Shown: positions 55,289 to 64,000, counted from the stretch's first letter. The stretch is DNA of 64,000 nt from Sphingomonas mucosissima (GCF_002197665.1 NZ_NBBJ01000003.1:434001-498000); one strand, 5' to 3'. The notes: generated by a model not told the origin, from the sequence alone. A program made the numbers and translations.

Positions 55289-55963
55289 ATGAACATATTG
55301 ATTGTGGAAGACGATGCCGAGCTTGCGGCATCGCTGGCCGCCGATCTGACGACCATGAACTACACCGTCACCACCGTCGTCACGGGGCGAGAAGCCTTGG
55401 CGGAAACGGCACGCCAGGTGTTTGACGCCCTCCTGCTCGATTGCATGCTGCCGGAAATGGACGGGGTATCGGTCGTAAAGGCACTGCGTGATCGCGGGCA
55501 GATGCTACCCGTGCTCATGCTTTCGGCTTTGGGCCGATCGGTGGAAAAGGTCGAAGGGCTTGAAGCGGGAGCAGACGATTATGTCGTCAAACCAGCGCCC
55601 GCGTCGGAGATAGCCGCGCGGCTGAAGGCGTTGGTGCGGGCGCGAAACTGGACCGCGGGCGAGGGAGATACCCTTACTGCAGGGCTCATCGTGGTCAGCC
55701 CGGTGCAGCACCGCGCCTGGTACGACGGCCAAAGTGTCGATCTGACCCAGTTTGAATTTAAGTTGCTTCTTGAGCTCGTTCGTCACCGTGGCGGATATGT
55801 CGGTCGCCAGATGCTGCTCGAGCGTGTCTGGGGTTATGACTTCGAGCCCGCCACCAACATCGTCGAGGGGCTTGTCCGCTCCCTGCGGCGCAAGCTGGTG
55901 GGAAACGGGCGCGCCGACCCCATCATCACCAAACGTGGCGTCGGTTATAGTCTTCGTTGCTGA
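55289..55963 (+). CDS. Response regulator, OmpR/PhoB family
   Basis: A 224-residue regulator from ATG 55289. Receiver: NILIVEDDAELAASLAADL with the acidic pair, phosphorylated Asp in LLLDCMLPEMDG, conserved Lys in DDYVVKPAPASE. The winged helix includes LTQFEFKLLLELVRHRGGYVGRQMLLERVWGYDF and the wing NIVEGLVRSLRRKL...TKRGVGYSL. It overlaps the kinase gene by a few bases, the usual sign of a working pair. Likely targets are the TonB receptors and the PLP-enzyme gene that flank the pair. No binding site was identified. Confidence 0.94.
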   Translation: MNILIVEDDAELAASLAADLTTMNYTVTTVVTGREALAETARQVFDALLLDCMLPEMDGVSVVKALRDRGQMLPVLMLSALGRSVEKVEGLEAGADDYVVKPAPASEIAARLKALVRARNWTAGEGDTLTAGLIVVSPVQHRAWYDGQSVDLTQFEFKLLLELVRHRGGYVGRQMLLERVWGYDFEPATNIVEGLVRSLRRKLVGNGRADPIITKRGVGYSLRC

Positions 55964-57315
55964 TCGTGGCGCTGCGCACGCTCACCATCCTGTTTCTTCT
56001 CGTATTCGGTGCGGCGACGCTGATTACGGGCCTCGCGACCTATTCTGCGTCGTCGCAGGCGCTTGAGCGCTTGGTCGATCGCCGTATTGCAGACGTCAGC
56101 AGCGCGGTCTTGTCCCAAGCGTCTCCTGGCGACAAGGCGTCGATCCTGGCCCTGATCGACACGTTCTCGCGCCAGCGTGCCAGCGGGGATGTCGGCTTTG
56201 AACTGGAGGATGCAGCAGGTCGCAGGCTCGGGGGCAATGTTACGCTCGCACGCCCCGTTCCGATGGGTTTCTCAACGCTGCATCCTGGTGATCGAATTGC
56301 GGGCTTGTCGAGCGGGCGCGCGGAGATGCGCGACGCCGGCGGAGGCCTGCGCCTCATCACCATTATCGAAACAGAGCCGATCGACGGCTTCACGCGGGTA
56401 CAATGGCGAAACTACCTGCTTGGCTTCGGGTCGATTGCTGCGATTGTTTTAGCGGGCACTGCCATCTTCGGCATTTTGGTGCGCCACCGCATCACTGACG
56501 TGCGTAGAACAGCGGAGGCGATCATCGACGGCGACATGAAGCGCCGAGTGCCGCGTTCCGGCGACGGCGGGGTGTTCGATGCTCAAGCCGCGGCATTCAA
56601 CCGCATGCTTGATCGGATAGAGAGCCTGCTAGAAAGCGTGCGCAACGTCAGCAGCGACGTCGCCCATGATCTTCGGACGCCGCTGGCGCGCCTGCGTGGC
56701 CGGTTGCAGCGGATCGCCGGTGCGCCCTTGGCTGACGACGCGGCCATAGAACTCGACGCTGCGGTGGAGCAATGCGACGAAATCCTCGCGATCTTCGCAG
56801 CTATTCTGCGCATCGCCGAGTTAGAGGGTAATGAGCGACGAAAGGCCTTCGCGCGCGTCGACCTTGCCGAGATCGCGGCCGGTGTCATCGCGGCGCTGTC
56901 GCCTGCCGCATCGGAAAGCGGCCATGTCTTGATACACGATGGTTTGTCGTCGGTGATTGTCGACGGCGATGGCGCCTCAATCACGCAAGCGGTGTTCAAC
57001 CTGGTGGAAAATGCGCTGCGCCACACGCCCGCGGGCACCGCCATCATAGTCTCCGCCGGGCAAGCGACAGGCACGGCCACTCTAGCCGTGCGCGATCACG
57101 GGCCGGGAATCACCCATGCGGACATGGCCACGGCGCTTCGGCGGTTTGGGCGGATCAACCCGAGCCGTAGCGCGCCGGGGCATGGGCTTGGGCTACCGCT
57201 CGTTGAAGCGGTTGCGCGGCTACACCGCGGCGCTCTGACACTTGCCAATGCGAATCCGGGCTTGCTGGCGATGCTAAACCTTCCTCTGCGAGCCGAAGGC
57301 GGGCCAGCCACCTGA
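55957..57315 (+). CDS. Membrane sensor histidine kinase
   Basis: A 452-residue kinase; TTG 55957 (overlapping the regulator's stop) or GTG 55966. Helix 1 (ALRTLTILFLLVFGAATLITGLA) and helix 2 (YLLGFGSIAAIVLAGTAIFGIL) bound a periplasmic sensor of about 120 residues. HAMP follows (RHRITDVRRTAEAIIDGDMKRRV), then the H box (SSDVAHDLRTPLARLRGRL), N box (VFNLVENALRHTP), G1 (VRDHGPGI) and G2 (SAPGHGLGLPLVEAVA). The H box and HAMP put it in the QseC/BasS-like group that responds to cations or small molecules outside the cell. Confidence 0.93.
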   Translation: MLIVALRTLTILFLLVFGAATLITGLATYSASSQALERLVDRRIADVSSAVLSQASPGDKASILALIDTFSRQRASGDVGFELEDAAGRRLGGNVTLARPVPMGFSTLHPGDRIAGLSSGRAEMRDAGGGLRLITIIETEPIDGFTRVQWRNYLLGFGSIAAIVLAGTAIFGILVRHRITDVRRTAEAIIDGDMKRRVPRSGDGGVFDAQAAAFNRMLDRIESLLESVRNVSSDVAHDLRTPLARLRGRLQRIAGAPLADDAAIELDAAVEQCDEILAIFAAILRIAELEGNERRKAFARVDLAEIAAGVIAALSPAASESGHVLIHDGLSSVIVDGDGASITQAVFNLVENALRHTPAGTAIIVSAGQATGTATLAVRDHGPGITHADMATALRRFGRINPSRSAPGHGLGLPLVEAVARLHRGALTLANANPGLLAMLNLPLRAEGGPAT

Positions 57316-57421
57316 TAGATCGGCCGGGCTCGTGGAACGAACCCCGCCCACTTCAACTCCGGCTACAACTTTGCTCCCCAGCTCAAAACGAGCTGCGGCC
57401 TCACGGCAATGTCGTAATCTG

Positions 57422-58684
57422 TCAGGTGAACAACGTACGCTCGGCTCGTACAGCGGCGCTCATTCGGTCGATCTCCGCTTCCGTGTTGAACAACGCAGGG
57501 GTCACGCGCAGCACCGGTCCGGACGCGAGCCCCTGCTTGGCAACCACGAGCACGCGATGCTTCTCCAGCAGCACCTTTTGTGCCCGCTGGGCATCTGGCC
57601 AGCTACTCTGCTTCGGCAGACGAAAAGCGCCGATTACCGCGTGGCGATCGGGTTCCTGCGGATGAACGATCTGGAGGCCCGCGACGCCACTGACCCCCGC
57701 CACCCACCGGGCTTGCAATTCGCTGAGGTGCGCGAGCTTGCGTTCGGGCCCGCTCGCCAGATGCTCGGCGATGGCATGGGGGACAGTCAGCCTGGCCGCG
57801 AAATCGACGGTGCCGGTCGGCACGCGCGCGCGCACGTCATCATCCGCCCGGATGTGGTTGCCAAGCCAGGGCGCGATGTCGGCGAGCCGGTTACGCCGAA
57901 TGTAGATGCCGCCCGTGCCGAGCGGCGCTGCCACCCACTTGTGCAGGCTGAAGCCCATGAAGTCGACGCCGAGCGCATCGACATCGACCGGCAAAAGGCC
58001 AACCGCCTGTGCGCTGTCGAGGATCACGTCGGCACCCCGTCGACGCGCCATGTCAACGATCTCGCGGACCGGCATGACAAGGCCGTTGCGGTTTGACACA
58101 TGGGTGAGGAGGACCAGCCTGATCCGCGGGTTGCGGAGAAGCGCTTCGTCATAAGCGGCAAGGATGTTGGCGGCCGTGGCAGGCTCGGGCACGGTCATCC
58201 GCTCGACACGAATATCGCGTGAGCTTTCCAGATACGCCATGGCGTGCTGCATCTCGTCATAGTCGACGTCCGCCATCAGCACCGCGTCACCGGACTTGAG
58301 CAGCCTATAGTTGACGATCAGCCCGTACAGCGCCTCGGTCCCGCCGGCGCAGAGCGCGACCTCGTCCGGCTTCGCTCCGATCAACGACGCCGTGGCATCG
58401 GTGGCGGGCTGCAACCGCGCGTCCCGCGTTGGCCCGGGCAAGGCGCTGCGCAGGAACAATGCGTTGTGCCGGTTCACCCACTCGCCATGCCGGCGATACG
58501 CGGCCGCAGTCGTCCGGGTCATCGCGCCATAATAAGCTGCATCCAGGTTCACGATGCTGCGATCGACGTCATACCGTGCCGCGAACGAGGCTCCGCTTGC
58601 GCGCGCCCCGTTCGCGTTGGCAGCGCCTGACATTGCCGCCATCGCTGCCGCCGCCCCTCCGATGAAGCCTCGACGATTGTGCAT
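57422..58684 (-). CDS. Tat-exported class-V aminotransferase-fold PLP enzyme (PvdN-like)
   Basis: A 420-residue protein. The N-terminus NRRGFIGGAAAAMAAMSGAANA is a twin-arginine signal, so the folded cofactor enzyme acts in the periplasm. The core is an aminotransferase class V fold: ALCAGGTEALYGLIVNY (cofactor phosphate), LLTHVSNRNGLVMPV, DVILDSAQAVGLLPVDV (Asp contacting the ring nitrogen, His/Gln neighbour) and GFSLHKWVAAPLGTG (Schiff-base Lys). The best known exported member is PvdN, which modifies pyoverdine in the periplasm. No siderophore synthetase is seen here. It diverges from the second TonB receptor and converges with the kinase. Confidence 0.88.
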   Translation of the reverse strand: MHNRRGFIGGAAAAMAAMSGAANANGARASGASFAARYDVDRSIVNLDAAYYGAMTRTTAAAYRRHGEWVNRHNALFLRSALPGPTRDARLQPATDATASLIGAKPDEVALCAGGTEALYGLIVNYRLLKSGDAVLMADVDYDEMQHAMAYLESSRDIRVERMTVPEPATAANILAAYDEALLRNPRIRLVLLTHVSNRNGLVMPVREIVDMARRRGADVILDSAQAVGLLPVDVDALGVDFMGFSLHKWVAAPLGTGGIYIRRNRLADIAPWLGNHIRADDDVRARVPTGTVDFAARLTVPHAIAEHLASGPERKLAHLSELQARWVAGVSGVAGLQIVHPQEPDRHAVIGAFRLPKQSSWPDAQRAQKVLLEKHRVLVVAKQGLASGPVLRVTPALFNTEAEIDRMSAAVRAERTLFT

Positions 58685-58760
58685 TGTACCTACCTTGATC
58701 CGGACCTACCACTTGCCTACGGACAATACGTAATAACATCACAACACCAAAGGGATTCCG

Positions 58761-61367
58761 ATGAGATCGTTCGCGGTCGTACTCTGCGCTGCCTGCGCGC
58801 TACCGCTATCGGCTCTGGCCCAGGAGACGAGCCGGGAGGCCGATCCGAGCAGCCAAAGCCCCGATGGAGAGATCATCGTCACGGGAAGCCGTTTCGGTGG
58901 CCGCACCGCCACGCAATCTTCGACGCCGGTCGACTCGATCTCGCGCGAGGAGTTGCAGCAGAGCGGGCGCGTCGATCTGATCCAGATGCTCAAGGTTCAG
59001 GTGCCGAGCTTCAGCGCACCGCGCCCGCTCGCATCGGGCGTAGGCGACTTCATCCAGCCACCATCTCTGCGCGGTCTTGGCGCCGGCGAGCTGCTCGTGC
59101 TGGTCAATGGCAAGCGCCGCCACACAACAGCCGATCTCAACTCCAGCAACGGCATCGGGCGTGGCGACGTGGCTGTCGACTTTAACGCAATACCAACTCT
59201 CGCGCTGTCGCGGATCGAAGTGCTTCGCGACGGCGCTGCGGCCCAGTACGGCTCCGACGCGATCTCGGGCGTCATCAACATGATCCTCGACCGGTCGGTG
59301 GGCACCCGCGCGCAGGCGAGCTACGTTCAGACGACCAAGGGCGATGGCGACACCTACGAGGTTTCCGCTTCGACTGGCGTGTCGCTTGGCAATGAAGGCG
59401 TGTTTCGTCTCACCGCCGCCTATCTGGACCGCGGCGGCACGAACCGCGCTCGTCCGGACACGCGGCAGCAGTATTTCGGCATGAACGCCGCTGGCCGGCC
59501 GGTTGCACCTTCAGCAAATTACGGCTCGGGCGTTGGCCTCACGCCCTCCAACGGTACGCTCGATCCCCGCGAAGCAGGGTTCAACCGTGACGTGTTCCAG
59601 CAAGGCGATCAGCCGAGCCGCAACTATCAGCTGTTCTACAATCTCGTGGCGCCAACGGTAGACGGCACCGAAGTGTACAGCTTCGGCGGGTACAATCGCC
59701 TCGACGGCGATATCCGGTATCTCTTCCGCCGGCCTGGTCAGGACGAGACCGTTCGCGCGCTCTACCCCATTGGCTACAGCCCTGGTCTCGATACTCGATT
59801 CGAGAACGTCTCCACCGCGCTTGGTCTGCGCGGCGATCTCGCCGGCTTCGGCTGGGACCTGTCGACCGTATATGGCGTCAGCACGGTCCGCACCAGCTAC
59901 GTCAACAGCGTCAACGTGTCGCTGGGCGCCGCGTCGCCCGCGCGCTTCTATCGCGGGGGCAGCGACTTCTATCAATGGACCAGCAATCTCGATCTCACCC
60001 GCGAGATCCCGCTTGGTGACGATCAGCCGTTGCGCCTCGCATTTGGCACCGAGTACCGGGAGGAGACCTATCGGCTGTTCTCCGGTGCGCCCGACGGTTA
60101 TCGCAACGGCGGCGTGCTGATCCCCGATGGTCCGAATGCCGGCCGCCCAGGGCCGATCGGCTCGCAGCCCGGGCCCAGCAACGGTCCCGACGACCGCGCT
60201 TCCATCGACCGCAACAGCGTTGCCGCTTATGCCGAGCTTGAGAAGCAGTTCTTCGACCGACTGCTTCTCTCTGGCGCCGTTCGGCACGAGCATTATTCGG
60301 ACTTTGGCGACACCACCAACTTTAAAGTCGCTAGTCGTCTAGGCTTGTTCGGCGGCTTTGCACTGCGCGGATCCTATAACACCGGCTTTCGCGCGCCCGC
60401 GCTGGCGCAGTCCGGCTACAACGCTTCGAACACGCTCATCCTCAACGGGACACAGGCAATCGTCCGGGTCGCGGCGGTGGACAACCCCGCAGCACGGCTG
60501 GCTGGCGCATCGGACCTCAAGCCGGAAAAGTCTCGGAATGTGTCGGTAGGCGCTGTGTTCGAGGCCAGCGGCTTCACAGCGACACTCGACGCCTACCGCA
60601 TCAAGGTGCGCGACCGTATCGCAATCTCGTCGACGTTTCAGGACGCCCGGCTAACCAACTTTCTCGCCGCCAACGGCCAGTCCGGATTTGCCGCGCTGTC
60701 GTTCCTCACCAATGCCGTCGACACCAGTACTCAAGGCATCGACCTCGTGATGAACTACCGCCACCGCTTCGGCGACGGCAGCCAGTTCAGCGGCACATTG
60801 GCGGGCAATTATAACAAAACTGAGTTCGACCGGATCTCCGGCACTCCGACACCTATCGCTGCTCTCGGCATTGCAACGCCGCTGTTCGACCTCACCCAAC
60901 AGCTGCGCTTTTCCGACAGCCTTCCCCGCGACAAGATCACGCTCGATCTCAATTATGCGCGCGGACCCTTCACGCTTTCGGTCACCAACACGCGTTACGG
61001 TAGGGTCTCTACCGTCGCATTGCTCAACCGGACACCTGCGCAGGTCGCCGCACTGGTGCCCGGCTACGATGTGCAATTGTCGCCGGCATCAAGCAACGCG
61101 ACGAACTCCGACATCATCCAGAGGTTCGGGGCCAAGGTGCTGACCGATGTTGAACTTGGCTGGCAGGTGACACCCGCCCTGCGGCTGAGTGCGGGCGCTC
61201 AGAATTTGTTCGACCTCTATCCCGACGAGAACATCGCCTCGACCGTGGCAAGCGTCGAGGCCGGGACCAATGGGGCGGACAATGCCGGAACCCAGCCTTA
61301 CAACGCGATTTCGCCTTTCGGCTTCAACGGCCGGTCGGTCTTCGTGCGAGCTGGCCTGAGCTTCTGA
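58761..61367 (+). CDS. TonB-dependent outer-membrane receptor
   Basis: An 868-residue receptor. Signal peptide (FAVVLCAACALPLSALA/Q), TonB box (GEIIVTGSRFG), plug with VDSISREELQQSGRVDLIQML, LRGLGAGELLVLVNGKRRH and RIEVLRDGAAAQYGSDAISGVINMIL, then a barrel ending FNGRSVFVRAGLSF. The plug pattern (VNGKRRH.TA.L, GAAAQYGSDAI) places it in a receptor branch common in sphingomonads and distinct from the first receptor. It shares a 76-base promoter region with the divergent PLP enzyme, which argues that receptor and enzyme are co-regulated. The substrate is unknown; peptide, siderophore or aromatic compound are possible. Confidence 0.94.
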   Translation: MRSFAVVLCAACALPLSALAQETSREADPSSQSPDGEIIVTGSRFGGRTATQSSTPVDSISREELQQSGRVDLIQMLKVQVPSFSAPRPLASGVGDFIQPPSLRGLGAGELLVLVNGKRRHTTADLNSSNGIGRGDVAVDFNAIPTLALSRIEVLRDGAAAQYGSDAISGVINMILDRSVGTRAQASYVQTTKGDGDTYEVSASTGVSLGNEGVFRLTAAYLDRGGTNRARPDTRQQYFGMNAAGRPVAPSANYGSGVGLTPSNGTLDPREAGFNRDVFQQGDQPSRNYQLFYNLVAPTVDGTEVYSFGGYNRLDGDIRYLFRRPGQDETVRALYPIGYSPGLDTRFENVSTALGLRGDLAGFGWDLSTVYGVSTVRTSYVNSVNVSLGAASPARFYRGGSDFYQWTSNLDLTREIPLGDDQPLRLAFGTEYREETYRLFSGAPDGYRNGGVLIPDGPNAGRPGPIGSQPGPSNGPDDRASIDRNSVAAYAELEKQFFDRLLLSGAVRHEHYSDFGDTTNFKVASRLGLFGGFALRGSYNTGFRAPALAQSGYNASNTLILNGTQAIVRVAAVDNPAARLAGASDLKPEKSRNVSVGAVFEASGFTATLDAYRIKVRDRIAISSTFQDARLTNFLAANGQSGFAALSFLTNAVDTSTQGIDLVMNYRHRFGDGSQFSGTLAGNYNKTEFDRISGTPTPIAALGIATPLFDLTQQLRFSDSLPRDKITLDLNYARGPFTLSVTNTRYGRVSTVALLNRTPAQVAALVPGYDVQLSPASSNATNSDIIQRFGAKVLTDVELGWQVTPALRLSAGAQNLFDLYPDENIASTVASVEAGTNGADNAGTQPYNAISPFGFNGRSVFVRAGLSF

Positions 61368-61408
61368 GGCCAGTGTGGTGCCGACAGCAAGTCCGCACCA
61401 CACTGGCC
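61368..61408 (+). terminator. Strong hairpin after the second TonB receptor
   Basis: GGCCAGTGTGGTGC and GCACCACACTGGCC form a perfect 14-bp stem around a 13-base loop, starting directly after the stop codon. The longest perfect stem found in the window; no T run follows. Confidence 0.65.
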
Positions 61409-61551
61409 AACGTCGGACTGGCGAAAGCATCATGAGCCTGTCCACTAGCCATGCATGTGTTGAAAGAGTGGCGACATTTGAGACGCCAGGAACTTAACAC
61501 ATCAGCGAAAACCAGCATCGAGCGTAATGTGACGATCGCTGGCGGTGCCAT

Positions 61552-61838
61552 ACCAGCCTGCCGCTCGAACAAACGACGATAATGTCTATCGTCCGCTTGA
61601 AGAAGCGCACCATGCGTGCCGTCCTTGGCGATCCGTCCGCCCGCGAAAACGCGAATGCGATTGAGCGCCCGAACCGTCGATAGCCGGTGCGCGATGATGA
61701 TGGCGGTGCGGTTCACCATCAATCGCTCCATGGCCTGCTGGATCGCTGCCTCACTCGCGGAACCGAGGCTGGAGGTCGCCTCGTTTAGGATCAGGAACGA
61801 CGCATTCGCGAGGATAGCTCGCGCGACCAGTGCTTATG
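61552..61838 (-). pseudogene. ABC-exporter ATPase remnant (3' end)
   Basis: The minus frame reads ALVARAILANASFLILNEATSSLGS (Walker B, with Asn for the usual Asp), then AIIIAHRLSTVRALNRIRVF (switch histidine), GGRIAKDGTHGALLQ and the usual end YRRLFERQAG. It is the last 95 codons of an ABC-exporter-type ATPase. Before ALVARAIL a stop codon interrupts the frame, and no signature, P-loop or membrane domain remains. Hence a dead 3' fragment. Confidence 0.8.
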
Positions 61839-61980
61839 AGTGGAGCCGAGTTTTTGATGCGTTGCGATCACAACAACAGCGGCGACGTCAAACCTGCTGC
61901 CTTTCCGCTGCGGCCGGCCGACGCGATGGCGATCAGTGCGATCTCGGGCCATTCAGACACCGGCGACAGTACCGCTGACA

Positions 61981-62129
61981 CGCACTGTGGTCCGCGCGAC
62001 CGTCGCCGACGGCCTTGACGGTGATCGCGCGCGGATCGTCCGGCTGGGTCAGATAGACTGAAGTGGGCTTCGCCGAAGCAAGCGCAGGGATCAGCACCGC
62101 CGCAGCGTTGCCGCCCAGAACACCTTCAT
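61981..62129 (-). pseudogene. Pectate-lyase-superfamily (GH28/GH55-like) remnant (5' end)
   Basis: ATG 62129 begins MKVFWAATLRR and runs into a stop; one frame over, AAVLIPALASA/KPTSVYL completes a signal peptide, followed by DDPRAITVKAVGDGRADHSA. That last stretch is the well-known opening of parallel beta-helix polysaccharide lyases and hydrolases (V..FGA.GDG..DDT.A). The sequence then degenerates. Directly upstream, a frame ending AAEVET overlaps the ATG as ATGA, so another gene's 3' end once preceded it. A decayed polysaccharide-degradation gene. Confidence 0.55.
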
Positions 62130-62291
62130 GTTTCAACCTCCGCTGCCATGTGGCTCGACGTGTAGCGGGACAATGCGCCGCCACCACCCACTACCAAGGT
62201 CTTGCTAGCCACGCCCGGTCGCCCGCGGAATGATGGCGTGGTGACTCGCGTGGCCGGGTCGAGGGCTGAAGCGGGACGAGGAGCAGGATCA

Positions 62292-63182
62292 ATGCCGCAC
62301 CGCATCACCGCGGCACTTCTGCTGCTCGCGAGTTCGCTCGCCAGCGGATGTGCTTGGGCGCAGGTGGCAGAAGTGGCCGCGCCGACGATTCCGCTCTGGC
62401 CAGAACGCGCGCCATGTTCGGAGAGCCGGCGCGACGAGGCCGAGCGGGTCGAGAACAGCTACATCAGCAACGTCCATGCTCCGTCGCTGACCGTGCTGCG
62501 CGCGGACCCGAGCCATACCAACGGTGCCGCGTTGATCGTGGTGCCCGGCGGCGGCCACCGCATGCTGGTGTGGAACAACGAAGGGCTGGGCCCTGCGCGG
62601 GCGCTCAACCGCTACGGTGTGACCACCTTCGTCCTGAAGTACCGGCTCGCCGGCGATCCGGGCTCGGGTTACTCTATCAAGCGTGACGCCGCAGCCAACC
62701 TTGCCCGCGCCGTCCGCCGGGCCCGGGCGCATGCGCGGGACTATGGCGTTGACCCGGCGCGGACCGGCGTCATTGGGTTTTCCGCGGCCGGCAAACTGGT
62801 GTCGCTGGTCGCCAACAATCCCCTGCCCGACCGGCCCAACCGTGACGCGGTGGACCGCGTGAGCGCCCGTCCCGATTTCCAGGTCCTGATCTATCCCGGC
62901 CAGCTGGGCACGCCCGCCAAAGCACCGAGCAAGGCGCCACCGGCGTTCATCGCGGCAGGCACGCTGGATGAATGTTGCGCGCTGCCAGCCATGGCGCTGT
63001 ACTCGCAACTGCGTGCGGCGGGCGTTCCGGCCGAGTTGCACATGTACGCGGACTCCGGGCACGCCTTCAACAACGGCGCGCGATCGGAACGCATCTCCAT
63101 CCTGCACTGGCCCGATCGCCTGGCCGACTGGCTAAGCGATGGCGGCTGGGTCCGTCCTCGCGTGCCGAGCCGGGAATCATGA
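62292..63182 (+). CDS. Secreted alpha/beta hydrolase, acetyl-esterase-like
   Basis: A 296-residue enzyme from ATG 62292 behind GAGGAGCAGG. A signal peptide (ITAALLLLASSLASGCAWA/Q) may carry a lipobox-like ASGC. Catalytic parts: oxyanion region LIVVPGGGHRMLVW, nucleophile in VIGFSAAGKLVSL, acid in AAGTLDECCALP and histidine in YADSGHAFNNG. This is the BD-FAE/acetylxylan-esterase-like branch (usual GFSAGG.L is GFSAAGKL here). It would remove acetyl groups from plant polysaccharides outside the cytoplasm. The lyase remnant and the following glycosidase start support this. Confidence 0.85.
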   Translation: MPHRITAALLLLASSLASGCAWAQVAEVAAPTIPLWPERAPCSESRRDEAERVENSYISNVHAPSLTVLRADPSHTNGAALIVVPGGGHRMLVWNNEGLGPARALNRYGVTTFVLKYRLAGDPGSGYSIKRDAAANLARAVRRARAHARDYGVDPARTGVIGFSAAGKLVSLVANNPLPDRPNRDAVDRVSARPDFQVLIYPGQLGTPAKAPSKAPPAFIAAGTLDECCALPAMALYSQLRAAGVPAELHMYADSGHAFNNGARSERISILHWPDRLADWLSDGGWVRPRVPSRES

Positions 63183-63298
63183 GGGCAGTGTCATGAACCT
63201 GGTGCGGCCCGGTTTCCCGATGACCACGCCTGCGCACGCCCGTGCGGCGGCCTGCCGGCTCGATACCAACCTTCATCGCATAACAAAGGCACGAGATC

Positions 63299-64000
63299 AT
63301 GAGCACTAAGGTTGCGCGCCTGTTCGTGGGCTTGCCGCTGCTGGCACTGTTGGTGGGCGCTGCCTCCGACGATCCGAAGCTCAAGCTTAGTCCCAAAGGA
63401 TATCTGACGGAACCGGGGCTGGACGTCATCGTGTTCGACGACATCTACCCGGACGGACACCAGACCGGCGTTACAATCATTCAGCACGGCACCCGCGTCG
63501 CGGCAAACGGCGACCTCAGGCTGGAACCGGAGCCGGGCCAATGGTCCCCCATGCCGGCCTCGGCAGGCAAGCGCGTGATCGACCCGACAACGGGAACCAT
63601 CACCCAGGCGCTGACCTATCCGGATGCCGCGAAGAACCGGAAGGGGTTCAATCCGATCTTCTACCCGGACCTGAAGCTCGACTACCGCGTGCGCGTGACT
63701 CCGGCGGGCGGCAACAGCTTCCGCATTTCGGTCGACCTCGACCAGCCGATCCCGCGCGACCGGGTTGGACGGATCGGCTTCAACCTGGAGCTGTTCCCGA
63801 CCCTGTTGTTCGGCAAGGGCTGGACGCTCGACCACCAGACCGGCATCTTCCCGCGCCAGCCCGACGGCCCGGTTGACCGGTCCAGCGACGCCGGATTCGA
63901 GGTACCGCGCACCGCGCAGCCCAACGGTCCGGTGCAGTCGCCCAACGGTCAGGCGCTGGCCCGCCCGCTGGCCCGCGGCCGCACCCTTATCGTGGCGCCG
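63299..64000 (+). CDS. Secreted glycoside hydrolase, probably family 9, N-terminal part
   Basis: ATG 63299 opens a frame that is still open at the window edge (234 codons). A signal peptide (VARLFVGLPLLALLVGAAS) is followed by LSPKGYLTEPGLDVIVFDDIYPDGHQTGVTIIQHGTRVAANGDLRLEPEPGQW, a beta-rich N-terminal domain typical of large GH9-like glycosidases of proteobacteria. The catalytic domain lies beyond the window, so the family is a judgement from the N-terminal domain only. It lies 116 bases after the esterase gene on the same strand, so they are probably co-expressed. Confidence 0.6.
   Translation, partial: MSTKVARLFVGLPLLALLVGAASDDPKLKLSPKGYLTEPGLDVIVFDDIYPDGHQTGVTIIQHGTRVAANGDLRLEPEPGQWSPMPASAGKRVIDPTTGTITQALTYPDAAKNRKGFNPIFYPDLKLDYRVRVTPAGGNSFRISVDLDQPIPRDRVGRIGFNLELFPTLLFGKGWTLDHQTGIFPRQPDGPVDRSSDAGFEVPRTAQPNGPVQSPNGQALARPLARGRTLIVAP

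Noticed and set aside
1..64000. CRISPR arrays, rRNA, insertion sequences, prophage genes
   Set aside because: No regularly spaced repeats, no transposase or integrase motif, no rRNA segment and no phage structural gene were seen on either strand.

Overview
The window looks like chromosomal DNA of an alphaproteobacterium, most probably a sphingomonad (Sphingomonas or a close relative). The case rests on high GC content, two TonB-dependent receptors, an alginate-export-type porin, an OprB-type porin, translation-coupled ATGA gene junctions, and a near-consensus promoter of the EcfG general stress response sigma factor. No rRNA, tRNA, CRISPR array, prophage or intact insertion sequence was found. 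The genus is inferred from gene content, not from a marker gene.

Layout, left to right. 1-2.5 kb: start of a secreted-protein gene cut by the window edge, diverging from a LacI-type regulator coupled to an MFS transporter. 2.5-9.2 kb: a loosely packed, eroding stretch with an O-acyltransferase, a small secreted protein, a cyclic-nucleotide-domain/thioredoxin-reductase-like fusion, a GST, and remnants of a GNAT acetyltransferase and a sensor kinase. 9.2-13.9 kb: LysR and acyl-CoA dehydrogenase, then a divergent LysR/MFS pair. 14-24.6 kb: a winged-helix/ATPase regulator, a hydrolase-fold protein without a catalytic serine, and a seven-gene operon (isochorismatase-like hydrolase, haloperoxidase-like hydrolase, XapX, Tat-exported amidohydrolase, DoxX, MFS, alginate-export porin with a frameshift). 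25-33.9 kb: chemoreceptor, two small membrane-protein ORFs, a large GAF/PAS hybrid histidine kinase and UDP-glucose dehydrogenase. 34.2-40.7 kb: a MarR-controlled RND efflux operon with its own outer-membrane factor. 41.4-44.6 kb: a second chemoreceptor and an OprB-like porin. 44.9-52.3 kb: small regulatory modules (TetR with twin operators and NTF2/NmrA genes; cupin; XRE/MFS; GNAT; small KGG-like protein; MerR with a mer-type operator and a glutaredoxin-MauE fusion). 52.5-61.4 kb: TonB receptor, two-component system, Tat-exported PLP enzyme and a second TonB receptor. 61.4-64 kb: ABC-exporter and polysaccharide-lyase-like remnants, a secreted esterase and the start of a probable GH9-type glycosidase.

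Together the genes suggest a heterotroph that senses and imports large or complex molecules, exports toxic compounds, and keeps many small single-signal regulatory switches. The most interesting leads are the TonB receptor/two-component/Tat-PLP-enzyme neighbourhood (52.5-61.4 kb), the mercury-type operator that drives a glutaredoxin-MauE fusion rather than mer genes (51.0-52.3 kb), and the stress-promoter/small-protein pair near 50.7 kb. All calls come from reading the sequence; no database search was run.
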